Shown in pieces: positions 35,544 to 43,448 of a stretch of 64,000 nt of DNA. Source of the DNA: Paracoccus sp. TOH (lineage in GTDB: Bacteria; Pseudomonadota; Alphaproteobacteria; Rhodobacterales; Rhodobacteraceae); contig NZ_CP098362.1 of NCBI RefSeq assembly GCF_030388245.1, positions 124,001 to 188,000 on the forward strand, read 5' to 3'. Each line of letters begins with the position of its first letter. Positions within the stretch are counted from its first letter, which is position 1. The translations under genes were made by a program, and so were the position numbers. The notes beneath the pieces are model-generated. The model saw only the letters and a program-made list of their open reading frames with translations. It was not told where the DNA came from and searched no databases.

Positions 35544-36070
35544 GGGCTCGTCTCCTGTCTGGAAAGCACATAGCCGCTGCGCCGCGCCAGCAGGTCGGCG
35601 CCCCGGCGCAGCCAGCGGTCGAAGGGGCGGCCGGGAATCGCCGCAAGCTCGGCGGCCAGGTCCAGTTCCGCGTCGTCCAGCGCATTGCGCAGCGCCAGCA
35701 CGGCGGAGGTGTCGCCGCCGATCTGCAGTTCACCGGAAAAGAACAGCGCATCGCCGTCCTCGGCGCCGTGCAGCATGGCGAGAAAGGCGGCAAGCCGGCC
35801 GCGGATCGCCGCATCATGGTCGGGTTCGCGGCTGCGGGGATGGGCGGCGATGCGCCGGGCCGCGGGCTCGATCAGCAGCAGGACCGGGCCATCGGTCACG
35901 TCGATCAGGAAGCGCGCGGCCTCATATGGGCCGAGCCGGGACAGGATCGCCGGCTGGCGGCGGGCGATGCGCCGCAGCAGCGCGGTCAGGGCAATCCCCA
36001 TCAGGCGCGGGGCGAGTGGCGGGACCGGCAGACGGCGCAGCACGGTCGGAAGGGGGCGGGGCGAGGTCAT
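35540..36070 (-). CDS. ubiT: UbiT, SCP2-domain lipid carrier for anaerobic ubiquinone synthesis
   Basis: 176 residues. An SCP2 sterol-carrier-like domain (about 60-150) shows ARFLIDVTDGPVLLLIEP and GDALFFSGELQIGGDTSAVL. UbiT binds ubiquinone intermediates in the oxygen-independent pathway, replacing UbiJ. An FNR-type box is centred 41.5 bp upstream of the ATG, and a TAGGTC -10-like element lies exactly 7-12 bp upstream, so transcription may start at or near the A of the ATG. GGAGG touches the start codon, an unusual spacing. Confidence 0.9.
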   Translation of the reverse strand: MTSPRPLPTVLRRLPVPPLAPRLMGIALTALLRRIARRQPAILSRLGPYEAARFLIDVTDGPVLLLIEPAARRIAAHPRSREPDHDAAIRGRLAAFLAMLHGAEDGDALFFSGELQIGGDTSAVLALRNALDDAELDLAAELAAIPGRPFDRWLRRGADLLARRSGYVLSRQETSP

Positions 36071-36104
36071 GCCTCCGACCTAGCCCGCAAATTCCGCCGC
36101 CGAA

Positions 36105-36118
36105 TTGATATCGGTCAA
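36105..36118. promoter_or_regulatory. FNR-type box between ubiT and the ubiD-like gene
   Basis: TTGATATCGGTCAA fits TTGAT-N4-ATCAA with one mismatch. Its centre is 41.5 bp before the ubiT ATG, and 41.5 bp before a predicted start near 36153 on the plus strand, where TAGGTT (36141-36146) can serve as -10. One box could thus activate both directions under low oxygen or NO. Confidence 0.7.
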
Positions 36119-36177
36119 GCGGCACGCGCATTTCCGGCCCTAGGTTCCGCCGCAACGAGCCGAGACCGGAGCCCCCG

Positions 36178-37647
36178 ATGCGCAGCCTGCCGCCCTTTCC
36201 CGACCTGCGGGCGTTTCTTGCCTTTGCCGAGGCGCGCGGCGATCTGGCGCGGATCGCCGCCCCCGTCTCGCTGCGCCACGAGATGACGGCGGTGCAGCTT
36301 GCCGCCCTGCGCCGTGGCGGGCCGGTGCTGCGCTTCGACGCGCATGACGGGCCACCGATGCCGGTGGTGACCAATCTTTTCGCCACGCGCGAGCGGGTGG
36401 CGGCCGGCCTGGGGCTGGCGCTGGACGAGATCCCGGCCTTCGGCGGCTTCCTGGCCAGCCTGCGCAGCCCCGAGCCGCCCGAGGGGATGCGCGACGCGCT
36501 GTCGCGCTGGCCGGTGCTGCGCGCGGCGCTGGCCGCCCGGCCGCGTCTGTCGCGCCATGCCGCCTCGCAAGAGGAGGTGCTGCCCGGCCTCGACCGTCTG
36601 CCGGTGCAGACCCCCTGGCCCGAGGATGGCGGGCCGCTGATCACCTGGCCCGTGGTCATGACCCGGCCGCACGGGTCCGAGGCCGCGGACCATGGCCGCT
36701 ATAACCTGGGCGTCTATCGCGCCCAGGTGCTGGGGCCGGACCGGCTGATCCTGCGCTGGCTGGCGCAACGCGGCGGCGCGGCGCATCACCGCTCGTGGCT
36801 GCGCGCCGGCGAGCCGATGCCGGTCGCCATCGCGCTTGGCGCCGATCCGGCGCTGTTGCTGGCCGCCGCCCTGCCGCTGCCCGAGACCGTCTCGGAACTG
36901 GGCTTTTCCGGCGTGCTGCGCGGCGCGCGCACCGAACTCGCCGCCGCCCGCACCGTGCCGCTGATGGTGCCCGCCCGCGCCGAGATCGTCGTCGAGGGCT
37001 GGGTGCATCCCGGCGAAACCGCGCCCGAGGGGCCCTTCGGCGACCATACCGGCTATTACAACGCCGTCGAGCTATTCCCGGTCATGCGCGTCAGCGCCGT
37101 CACCTGCCGACGCGACCCGCTTTACCTGACCACGGTGACGGGCCGGCCGCCCGACGAGCCCTCGGTCATCGGCGAGGTGTTCAACGACCTGGCGCTGCCT
37201 GTGATCCGCAGCCAGATCCCCGAGGTCCGCGACCTGTTCCTGCCGCCCGCCGCCTGTTCCTACCGCATGGCGGTGGTGCGCATCGACAAGGCCTATCCCG
37301 GCCAGGCGCGGCGGGTGATGATGGCGCTTTGGGGCATGTTGCCGCAGTTCTGCTATACCAAGATGATCGTGGTGGTGGATGGCGAAATCGACATCCGCAA
37401 CTGGGACGACGTGCTTTGGGCCTTGTCCACGCGCATGGATCCGGCGCGCGATGTCATGCTGATCGACCGCACGCCGATGGACTACCTGGACTTCGCCTCG
37501 CCGCGCGAGGGGCTGGCCGGCAAGATCGGCATCGACGCCACCACCAAGATCGGCACCGAGACCGCCCGCGACTGGGGCCGCGAGATGCGCCTCGACCCCA
37601 CGCATGAGGCGCGGGCGGCGGCGATCCTGGCGGAGGTCGTGGCATGA
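36178..37647 (+). CDS. ubiD: UbiD-family prenylated-FMN-dependent decarboxylase
   Basis: 489 residues, UbiD length. The family hallmark GPFGDHTGYYN lies at about 286-296, with MRVSAVTCRRDPLY, KAYPGQARRVMMALWG and the C-terminal KIGIDATTK. UbiD removes the carboxyl group of the octaprenyl-hydroxybenzoate intermediate using prenylated FMN. Linkage to ubiX (4-bp overlap) and ubiTUV supports the ubiquinone role rather than aromatic acid degradation. Confidence 0.92.
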   Translation: MRSLPPFPDLRAFLAFAEARGDLARIAAPVSLRHEMTAVQLAALRRGGPVLRFDAHDGPPMPVVTNLFATRERVAAGLGLALDEIPAFGGFLASLRSPEPPEGMRDALSRWPVLRAALAARPRLSRHAASQEEVLPGLDRLPVQTPWPEDGGPLITWPVVMTRPHGSEAADHGRYNLGVYRAQVLGPDRLILRWLAQRGGAAHHRSWLRAGEPMPVAIALGADPALLLAAALPLPETVSELGFSGVLRGARTELAAARTVPLMVPARAEIVVEGWVHPGETAPEGPFGDHTGYYNAVELFPVMRVSAVTCRRDPLYLTTVTGRPPDEPSVIGEVFNDLALPVIRSQIPEVRDLFLPPAACSYRMAVVRIDKAYPGQARRVMMALWGMLPQFCYTKMIVVVDGEIDIRNWDDVLWALSTRMDPARDVMLIDRTPMDYLDFASPREGLAGKIGIDATTKIGTETARDWGREMRLDPTHEARAAAILAEVVA

Positions 37648-38225
37648 GCCGGGTGGTGCTGGGCGTCTCGGGCGCCTCGGGCGCGGCGCTGGCGCTCGCC
37701 TGCGCCGAGAAGCTGGCCCGGCTGGGGGCCGAGATCGACCTGGTGGTCTCGGCCATGGCCGAGCGGACGTTGGCCGAGGAGGTCGGGCCGCAGGCGCTGG
37801 CCGGGCTTTGCGCCATGGCGGCGCGGGTGCATCCGCAGCGCGACCTGGGCGCGGCCATCGCCTCGGGCTCCTGCCCGGTGGCGGGGATGATCGTCGCGCC
37901 CTGCTCGATGCGCAGCCTGGCCGCCATCGCCCATGGTTTCGACGACAGCCTGCTGACCCGCGCCGCCGGCGTGCAGCTGAAGGAACGCCGGCCGCTGGTG
38001 CTGCTGGCGCGCGAGGCGCCGCTGACCCTGGCGCATCTGCGAAACATGCAGGCCGCGGCCGAGATGGGGGCGGTGATCCTGCCGCCGGTCCCGGCCTTCT
38101 ACCTGCGCCCGGCCAGCCTGGCCGAGGCCGTGGCCCAGATCGCGGCCCGCGCCGTCGATCTGCTGCATCTCGCCCCGCCGCAGGCCGGGGCCTGGAACCC
38201 CGAAGCAAAAGGAAACCACCCATGA
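37644..38225 (+). CDS. ubiX: UbiX, flavin prenyltransferase
   Basis: 193 residues. The N-terminal VVLGVSGASGAALAL flavoprotein motif, the MIVAPCSMRSLAAIAHG block and ERRPLVLLAREAPL are diagnostic. UbiX makes the prenylated FMN cofactor for UbiD. It overlaps ubiD by 4 bp and the next gene by 4 bp, forming a coupled three-gene unit. Confidence 0.95.
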   Translation: MSRVVLGVSGASGAALALACAEKLARLGAEIDLVVSAMAERTLAEEVGPQALAGLCAMAARVHPQRDLGAAIASGSCPVAGMIVAPCSMRSLAAIAHGFDDSLLTRAAGVQLKERRPLVLLAREAPLTLAHLRNMQAAAEMGAVILPPVPAFYLRPASLAEAVAQIAARAVDLLHLAPPQAGAWNPEAKGNHP

Positions 38226-38887
38226 CCGACACGCTGCTCTATCCCGAAAACACCGTGCGCGACATCGCCGCGAAACTGCCCGGCGCCGCCGGCATCTTCC
38301 GCGATGCCGACATCAGCTTCTGCTGCGGCGGCGATATCAGCCTGGCCGAAGCCGCCCGCAAGGCCGGGCTGGACCTGGCGGCGCTGACCGCGCAGCTACA
38401 GGCGCTGATCGACCGCGCGGCACAGGACGCCCCCGCCGACACGGCCGGGCTGGTCGCGCATATCCTCGACCGCTACCACGCCACCCATCGCGAGGAGCTG
38501 GCCTTTCTGGTCCAGCTCGCCAACCGGGTGGAATCGGTGCATGGCGACCATGACGAGGCGCCGCTGGGCCTGACCGAGGCGCTGATCCTGCTGCACGGCG
38601 ATCTGGACGCCCACATGACGAAAGAGGAAAAGGTGCTGTTCCCGGCCATTCTGCAAGGTGCCGGCGCCACGCTGGCCGGGCCGATCCAGGTGATGCACCA
38701 GGACCATGCCGACACCTCGGAACTGCTGCGCCGGATCGAGCATGTCACCAACGGGCTGCGCCTGCCCATCGGCGCCTGCGGCTCGTGGACCGCGCTTTAC
38801 ACCGGGCTGCGCAAGCTTTGCGACGACGTGGTCGCGCATATCCACCTGGAGGAAACGATCCTGTTCCCGCGGGCGCTGGCCGCCTGA
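38222..38887 (+). CDS. ric: RIC/ScdA/YtfE di-iron protein, iron-sulfur cluster repair
   Basis: 221 residues. The N-terminal ScdA domain carries Cys34-Cys35 in FCCGGD; the hemerythrin-like domain supplies His86/His89, His131 with Glu135, His159/His162 and His206/His208 with Glu210 as di-iron ligand candidates. These proteins help restore Fe-S clusters damaged by NO or oxidants. Co-expression with ubiD-ubiX behind an FNR-type box fits protection during denitrification, when UbiU/UbiV clusters would be at risk. Confidence 0.93.
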   Translation: MTDTLLYPENTVRDIAAKLPGAAGIFRDADISFCCGGDISLAEAARKAGLDLAALTAQLQALIDRAAQDAPADTAGLVAHILDRYHATHREELAFLVQLANRVESVHGDHDEAPLGLTEALILLHGDLDAHMTKEEKVLFPAILQGAGATLAGPIQVMHQDHADTSELLRRIEHVTNGLRLPIGACGSWTALYTGLRKLCDDVVAHIHLEETILFPRALAA

Positions 38888-38911
38888 ATCCGGCCGGGTC
38901 GCGGCGGCGCC

Positions 38912-39184
38912 TCAGCCGGCGCCGCCCGGGCGTTCGGGGCGGTCGAAGCGCGCCTGTTTCAGGATGCGCCCCTCGGCGTCGACGGTCAGGCGCAGGACGC
39001 GGCCGGCATGGAAGAAGCTCAGGCGGAAAGTGCCGGCATCCGCGCCCTCGCCGGTCTCGTGGCGGCTGGTGATCCGGCCCTGCTGCATCAGCCCCGGCAC
39101 CAGGGCCGGGTCCAGGCCGAAGGCCGGGCCGAGCAGTTCGGCATCGACGACGAAGCGCCCATCCTGCCGGCTTATCCTGTCCAT
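38912..39184 (-). CDS. small conserved protein of unknown function (possibly DUF6522)
   Basis: 90 residues, soluble, with FRLSFFHAGRVLRLTVDAEG resembling small proteins found beside nitrogen-oxide genes and, I believe, named DUF6522; this is a memory-based match. The ribosome site GGAGGCAGGGGTC before ATG 39184 is strong. A near match to an FNR/NNR box is centred 69.5 bp upstream. It lies downstream of the NNR-type regulator on the same strand. Confidence 0.6.
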   Translation of the reverse strand: MDRISRQDGRFVVDAELLGPAFGLDPALVPGLMQQGRITSRHETGEGADAGTFRLSFFHAGRVLRLTVDAEGRILKQARFDRPERPGGAG

Positions 39185-39246
39185 GACCCCTGCCTCCTGC
39201 GCAGCCGCCGGCCGCCGGCGGTCTGGCCGAAAGCCCAGCCGCTTCC

Positions 39247-39260
39247 TCGACCGATGTCAA
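39247..39260 (-). promoter_or_regulatory. near-match FNR/NNR box upstream of the small DUF gene
   Basis: On the minus strand the site reads TTGACATCGGTCGA; it shares 12 of 14 positions with the box at 36105 but ends CGA instead of CAA. I could not see a convincing -10 at the matching distance, so it is a weaker candidate. Confidence 0.35.
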
Positions 39261-39274
39261 GCCTTCCGTCCGGC

Positions 39275-39991
39275 TCAGCCGGCGGGACCGAGCGCGCCCA
39301 GCGTGTCGGCCTGGGCCAGGTCGCGCAGCCGACTGACCGAGGCGATGGCGGCGCTGGTCTGGCTGACCCGCACGCCATGATCGCGCAGCCGGGCAAAGGC
39401 GCGGCTCAGGCTTTCCGGCTTCATGCCCAGCCGCCCCGCGATCAGCGCCTTGTCATAGGGCAGCACCACCGTGGCGCTGGCCTCGCCTTCGGGGCAAAGC
39501 TCCAGCAGGAACTCGGCGACCCGCTGGGCGCCGGACAGCGCCTTGAGCTGCTCGATCTGCTCGACCAGCCCCTGCAGATGCATGAAGGTGGCCGACAGGA
39601 TCGAGATGGCGATGGCGGGATGCGCGTGCAGCAGGTCGAGCACCGCGCGCGCCGGAATGGCGATCAGCTGACAATCCGTCGATGCCTCGGCCGAGACCGG
39701 ATAGCTGGCGCGGCGCAGCGCGATCGGCTCGCCGAAACTTTGCCCGCGCGTCATCACCCCCACCACCGCCTCGGAGCCGTTGGCGGCGATGCGGTAGAGC
39801 TTGACCCAGCCGTCGGCGACGACATGGATGGAATGGGCGGCATCGCCCTGGTGAAAGACCACCTGGCCGCGGCGCTGGCGGCTGACATGCGCCGCATCCA
39901 GCAGACTATCGCGCAGATCGGGCGGCACGGCCGAAAGCAGCCGCGACTGGCAGGCGATCTGGCGATGCGCGGCAGAGAGCTTCATTCTCAT
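39275..39991 (-). CDS. nnr: Crp/Fnr-family regulator of the NNR/DNR type
   Basis: 238 residues. A cyclic-nucleotide-binding fold (about 20-140) precedes a helix-turn-helix (about 175-215) reading LIAGRLGMKPESLSRAFARL, the recognition helix type of NNR/DNR. It lacks the N-terminal cysteine cluster of Fnr, so it is probably a haem-type NO sensor rather than an oxygen sensor. It should activate nitrite and nitric oxide reductase genes. ATG 39991 is favoured; ATG 39985 is possible. A TTG-N8-CAA site lies 150 bp upstream. Confidence 0.85.
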   Translation of the reverse strand: MRMKLSAAHRQIACQSRLLSAVPPDLRDSLLDAAHVSRQRRGQVVFHQGDAAHSIHVVADGWVKLYRIAANGSEAVVGVMTRGQSFGEPIALRRASYPVSAEASTDCQLIAIPARAVLDLLHAHPAIAISILSATFMHLQGLVEQIEQLKALSGAQRVAEFLLELCPEGEASATVVLPYDKALIAGRLGMKPESLSRAFARLRDHGVRVSQTSAAIASVSRLRDLAQADTLGALGPAG

Positions 39992-40140
39992 CGGATCGGA
40001 CCTTTCCGGGACCAAGGCCGGCCGACCCCGGCGGTCACGGCCGGGACAGCGGCGGCAAAGGGCGAAGGCGGGTGCATCGGCATGGTATCCGGGTCATGGG
40101 TTCGGAACCAAGCCTCTATGCCCTTCCGCGCGCCGCCTCG

Positions 40141-40154
40141 TTGAGCGAACGCAA
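40141..40154 (-). promoter_or_regulatory. FNR/NNR-type box upstream of the NNR-type regulator
   Basis: TTGAGCGAACGCAA satisfies TTG-N8-CAA. It lies in the gap between nnrR and the NNR-type gene (both minus strand), about 157 bp upstream of the latter, allowing cross- or autoregulation. A separate 11-bp palindrome, GGTTC-G-GAACC (40099-40109), lies between it and the gene. Confidence 0.5.
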
Positions 40155-40169
40155 AGAAGCGGCCGGAAA

Positions 40170-40880
40170 TCAGTTCGCGGGATCGGCGATCCGCGCCAGG
40201 GCGCCGGCGTCGATCACCGTCAGCTTCTGCCGGCCGCCCTCGACCAGGCCCCGCGCCTCCCAGCCGGACAGCAGGCGCGAGACGGTGTGCAGCGTCGTGC
40301 CGGTCATCTCGGCGATGTCCTGGCGGGTGATGGGAAAGTCGATGCGGGTGCCGCCGCCCTCGATGCGGCCGGCCTTCTCGGCCAGACGCAGGACGGCATG
40401 GGCGACCCGGCGCTCGACCTCCTGGGTGGACATCTCGCGCAGGCGGGTATGGGCCTCGTCCAGGCGCTGGCCGATGGTTTGCAGGGCGTTGATCGCCAGC
40501 CGGGGATTGCTTTCGACCACCGTGTCCCAATCCGACATCGGCCAGCCGGCCACGATCGAATCGACCGCGGCGCGGGCGGTGCCGGGATAGTCGGGCCGCG
40601 CCAGGGCGCGGGCAAAGCCGAACAGGTCGCCGGGATGCACCACGCGCATCATCACCTGCTGGCCGTCCGGCGTGACCTGCGTCACCTTCAGCCGGCCGTG
40701 CAGCAGCAGGTAGAAGGCCGTGGCCTGCGCGCCCTGTTCGAACACCGTTTCGCCCTGCGCCACGCGATGCGCGCCGGCGCGCGCCATCAGCCGCGTCAGC
40801 GCCTCGGACGCCATGTCCCGGAACAGCGGCAGGTTCCGCACCAGTGAAATGTCGATCGCCACATTCCGCGCCTTCACCAT
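40170..40880 (-). CDS. nnrR: Crp/Fnr-family regulator of the NnrR type
   Basis: 236 residues from ATG 40880, preceded by GGGGGAAACCC. A sensor domain at about 15-130 is followed by a helix-turn-helix with TRQDIAEMTGTTLHTVSRLL, the pattern of the rhizobial/Rhodobacter NnrR clade and clearly different from the NNR-type gene next door. No Fe-S cysteine motif is present. NnrR activates nirK, nor and accessory genes in response to NO. It lies 88 bp downstream of nirV on the same strand. Confidence 0.88.
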   Translation of the reverse strand: MVKARNVAIDISLVRNLPLFRDMASEALTRLMARAGAHRVAQGETVFEQGAQATAFYLLLHGRLKVTQVTPDGQQVMMRVVHPGDLFGFARALARPDYPGTARAAVDSIVAGWPMSDWDTVVESNPRLAINALQTIGQRLDEAHTRLREMSTQEVERRVAHAVLRLAEKAGRIEGGGTRIDFPITRQDIAEMTGTTLHTVSRLLSGWEARGLVEGGRQKLTVIDAGALARIADPAN

Positions 40881-40968
40881 GGGTTTCCCCCTAGGTGCCG
40901 CAAAACCGGGCGAGAGCAAAGCATTCCTATGGCCTTCTTCCGTGGTGTTTCGTCCCAGGCGCGCGGGA

Positions 40969-41787
40969 TCAGCCGGTCTCGCGCACCAGACGGAACCCCA
41001 GATTGGCGGGCGGCACCCCGACCGAGCAGCCGCCGGATTTCGGATCGCGGATGAAATCGACCATGGCCGCACGATGCAGCCCCTCGGCGATGTAGATGCC
41101 GCAGCTTTCGCCTTCGCGCAGGATGCGGCCGCTGTCGTCGATCTGGACCTGGCGCAGGCAGGTCGAGGTCCATTCCCAGACGGCGCCGCCGATGTCATGC
41201 ACGCCCAGCGAGTTGACATTCAACTGACCCACCGGCCGGATCTCGCGGTCCAGTTCGCGCTGGCGGGCGGCATCGACGGCATATTGCGCCAGCCACAGCA
41301 CCGCAGGATTGGCGGGGTCACTGTCCACCCCCAGCCGGTCGTCGCGGAACAGCTCGGCTGCGGCATGGGCCCATTCGACATCGCTGGGCAGGCGCCAGCT
41401 CTGGCCGGTCTCGGCCGAAAGCCAGGCGGCATAGGCGGTGGCGTCCAGCCAGTTCACCCCCGTCACCGGCAGTTCGCCCCGGTCGGTCGGGCCGCCGGGC
41501 GCGGTGCAGGCCCCGGCCGCCACGCATTCCAGGTATTGCCCGGTGCTGACCGGAGTCGCCATGATCTCGACCGGCGCGGGGATCGAGACGGTGGCGACCG
41601 GCGCGTCCACCGGCCAACCGTCCCGCTGCCAGTCGCCGTCCAGCCGATGCTCGAAGGGCCGGGGCTCGAGCCGCACCATGGCGGGCAGGTCCGGGCCCTT
41701 CGCCGTCTCGCGCTGCAGGAAGGGCGGCCACAGGCTCAGGCCAAGCGCGCCAAGCGCCGCGGCGAAGAGGAAGGCGGATCCGTGCAT
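40969..41787 (-). CDS. nirV: NirV, formylglycine-generating-enzyme-like protein paired with nirK
   Basis: 272 residues. An N-terminal hydrophobic segment (5-20) is followed by an FGE-sulfatase fold (about 65-268): ATPVSTGQYLECV, LPVTGVNWLDATAYAAWLS, WRLPSDVEWAHAAAE, GVHDIGGAVWEWTS and NLGFRLVRE. NirV is found next to nirK in several alphaproteobacteria; its function is not established and nitrite reductase can be active without it. The ribosome site is GGAGAGATCCG. It is 69 bp downstream of nirK. Confidence 0.9.
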   Translation of the reverse strand: MHGSAFLFAAALGALGLSLWPPFLQRETAKGPDLPAMVRLEPRPFEHRLDGDWQRDGWPVDAPVATVSIPAPVEIMATPVSTGQYLECVAAGACTAPGGPTDRGELPVTGVNWLDATAYAAWLSAETGQSWRLPSDVEWAHAAAELFRDDRLGVDSDPANPAVLWLAQYAVDAARQRELDREIRPVGQLNVNSLGVHDIGGAVWEWTSTCLRQVQIDDSGRILREGESCGIYIAEGLHRAAMVDFIRDPKSGGCSVGVPPANLGFRLVRETG

Positions 41788-41856
41788 CGGATCTCTCCGT
41801 TCACAGCAGAAGGGAAAAGGCCGCCCCGGCGACAGGCGCGGGGCGGCCGGATCGGA

Positions 41857-42987
41857 TCACGAGCTGATCGGGCTCGGGGCCATCACCTGCTTCATCAGAT
41901 CATCGTCCCAGTCGCCCTCGACCACCACATGGCCGGCGGCGCCCAGCTCGAAGGCCTCGATCAGGTTGTGGTTCACATAGGCGTAGACGCCGGGCTGCTG
42001 GAACTTGTAGATCATCAGCCCCGCGGTGCCGCCGGGGATGAACCAGGTCTCCAGCCCGTGCTCGGGCGGGTTGGTGAACTTGCCGGTTGCCCAGACATAG
42101 TCGCCATGCCCGCCGATCAGGTGCGGCCGGGTGTCGCGGTTGGCCTGGCTGTGGATGAAGGCCACCGTCTCGCCCACCTTGGCCTTCAGCGCGTTGTCGC
42201 CGGTCAACGCGCCAACGGCGCCGTTGAAGACCACGTGGCTGGGCGTCAGCGTCTTCATCACGGCAACGGTATCCTCGTAGCTTTCGCCGGGGGTGTCGTA
42301 GGTCTTCCACTTGCCGTTCTCGTCCTTGGGCACGTAGAAATCCTGTTCGCCGATGTAATAGACGCGGTCGTATTTGACCGGCTGGCCGTCGCGGTCCTTC
42401 AGCCCGTCGCGCGGCAGCACCATGACGGCGCCGTTCATGCCCGAAACGACGTGCCAGGCCACCATGCCGGGCGGGGCGCAGTGATAGACGAAGACCCCGG
42501 GCTTGGTCGCTTTCCAGCGCAGCACGCATTGCTCGCCGGGGTTGACCTGGGTCAGGCCGCCGCCGCCCAGCGCGCCGGTCGAACTGTGGAAGTCGATATT
42601 GTGCATCAGCTCGTTCGAGGGCGGGTTGACCAGCGTCAGCTCGACATAGTCGCCCTCATGCACGACCATCAGCGGGCCGGGCACCGTGCCGTTGAAGGTC
42701 GAGGCCCAGACCTCGGCGCCGTCATTGTTCAGCGTGATCTTCTTCTCCTCGATGACCATCCGGAATTCCACGATCTTCGGGCCGCCGGTGGCCACCTGCT
42801 CATGCGCGTGCACGAAGGGCGGATCGACCAGCTTGACCTGGACCCGCGGCAGGCCGGCCACGTCGGTCGCGGCGGCGGGGGTCAGCACCTCGCCGGTCTC
42901 GGCTGCGGCCCGGCGCACCTGGGTCAGAACCCCGGCAACGGCGGCGCCCGCCAGCATGGTGCGGCGGCTGACATTCAGGGTGGTCAT
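41857..42987 (-). CDS. nirK: NirK, copper-containing nitrite reductase (class I)
   Basis: 376 residues. The twin-arginine signal [13 protein letters not shown] directs folded export. Type 1 copper ligands are His129, Cys170, His179 and Met184; type 2 ligands are His134, His169 and His340; the catalytic Asp132 and His289 are present. All are offset by 34 from the Alcaligenes enzyme, so the trimeric enzyme should be functional, reducing nitrite to NO in the periplasm. ATG 42987 follows AAAGGAGCAAGCC. Two FNR/NnrR-type boxes lie upstream. Confidence 0.97.
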   Translation of the reverse strand: MTTLNVSRRTMLAGAAVAGVLTQVRRAAAETGEVLTPAAATDVAGLPRVQVKLVDPPFVHAHEQVATGGPKIVEFRMVIEEKKITLNNDGAEVWASTFNGTVPGPLMVVHEGDYVELTLVNPPSNELMHNIDFHSSTGALGGGGLTQVNPGEQCVLRWKATKPGVFVYHCAPPGMVAWHVVSGMNGAVMVLPRDGLKDRDGQPVKYDRVYYIGEQDFYVPKDENGKWKTYDTPGESYEDTVAVMKTLTPSHVVFNGAVGALTGDNALKAKVGETVAFIHSQANRDTRPHLIGGHGDYVWATGKFTNPPEHGLETWFIPGGTAGLMIYKFQQPGVYAYVNHNLIEAFELGAAGHVVVEGDWDDDLMKQVMAPSPISS

Positions 42988-43067
42988 GGCTTGCTCCTTT
43001 CGGTCTGTCTTTGCGACCCGGTTCTTTCCGGTTGCCATAATGATGGCAGGTTTCGCCAAGCCCTTCG

Positions 43068-43081
43068 TTGTGCCGGAACAA
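43068..43081 (-). promoter_or_regulatory. NnrR/NNR-type box of the nirK promoter (proximal)
   Basis: TTGTGCCGGAACAA is nearly palindromic and fits TTG-N8-CAA; its centre is 88 bp from the nirK ATG. If RNA synthesis starts about 41 bp downstream, CATTAT or CATCAT (minus strand, 43037-43045) can act as -10. The palindrome TGCCAT-AATG-ATGGCA (43033-43048) overlaps this region. Confidence 0.65.
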
Positions 43082-43108
43082 GCAACTTCGACTCTTTCGC
43101 CCGGATAT

Positions 43109-43122
43109 TTGATGCAGCGCAA
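43109..43122 (-). promoter_or_regulatory. second FNR/NnrR-type box upstream of nirK (distal)
   Basis: TTGATGCAGCGCAA combines an FNR-like half (TTGAT) with an NnrR-like half (CGCAA). It is centred 41 bp, about four helical turns, upstream of the proximal box, so two regulators could bind the same face of the DNA. Confidence 0.5.
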
Positions 43123-43164
43123 AGAGCATGCGTTTTTCCGGGCAGCGAAGGGCACGGGCGGGCC

Positions 43165-43443
43165 TCAGGCCGGCTCCATCCGATCCGGGGTCCAGGGCGG
43201 ATCCCAGGTCAGCCGCACCTCGACCCCGCGCACGCCGTCAAGGCGCGACACCGCCGCCTCGACGCCCTGGCGCAGCATCTCGGTCAGCGGGCAGCCGCGC
43301 GTGGTGGTGGTCATGTCGATGGTGACATGGCCGGCTTCCTCGGCGATGGCATAGATCATGCCCATGGCGACCAGGTCGCGGCCGGTCTCGGGGTCCAGCA
43401 CCTCGCGCAGCCGGTCGCGGACGAGATCGCGCAGATCGGCCAT
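43165..43443 (-). CDS. DUF59/MIP18-family protein (SufT/PaaD-like)
   Basis: 92 residues: LREVLDPETGRDLVAMGMIY is the DUF59 opening, and TTTTRGCPLTEMLRQGVEAA carries the conserved Cys. DUF59 proteins help insert or deliver Fe-S clusters. The frame runs further upstream inside the neighbouring gene, but ATG 43443 gives the family start. It is 5 bp after the DUF2249 gene and belongs to the operon that precedes nirK. Confidence 0.88.
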   Translation of the reverse strand: MADLRDLVRDRLREVLDPETGRDLVAMGMIYAIAEEAGHVTIDMTTTTRGCPLTEMLRQGVEAAVSRLDGVRGVEVRLTWDPPWTPDRMEPA

Positions 43444-43448
43444 GGCCG

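Noticed and set aside
40885..40968. FNR/NnrR box directly in front of nnrR
   Set aside because: I looked for TTG-N8-CAA on both strands in the nirV-nnrR gap and found none.
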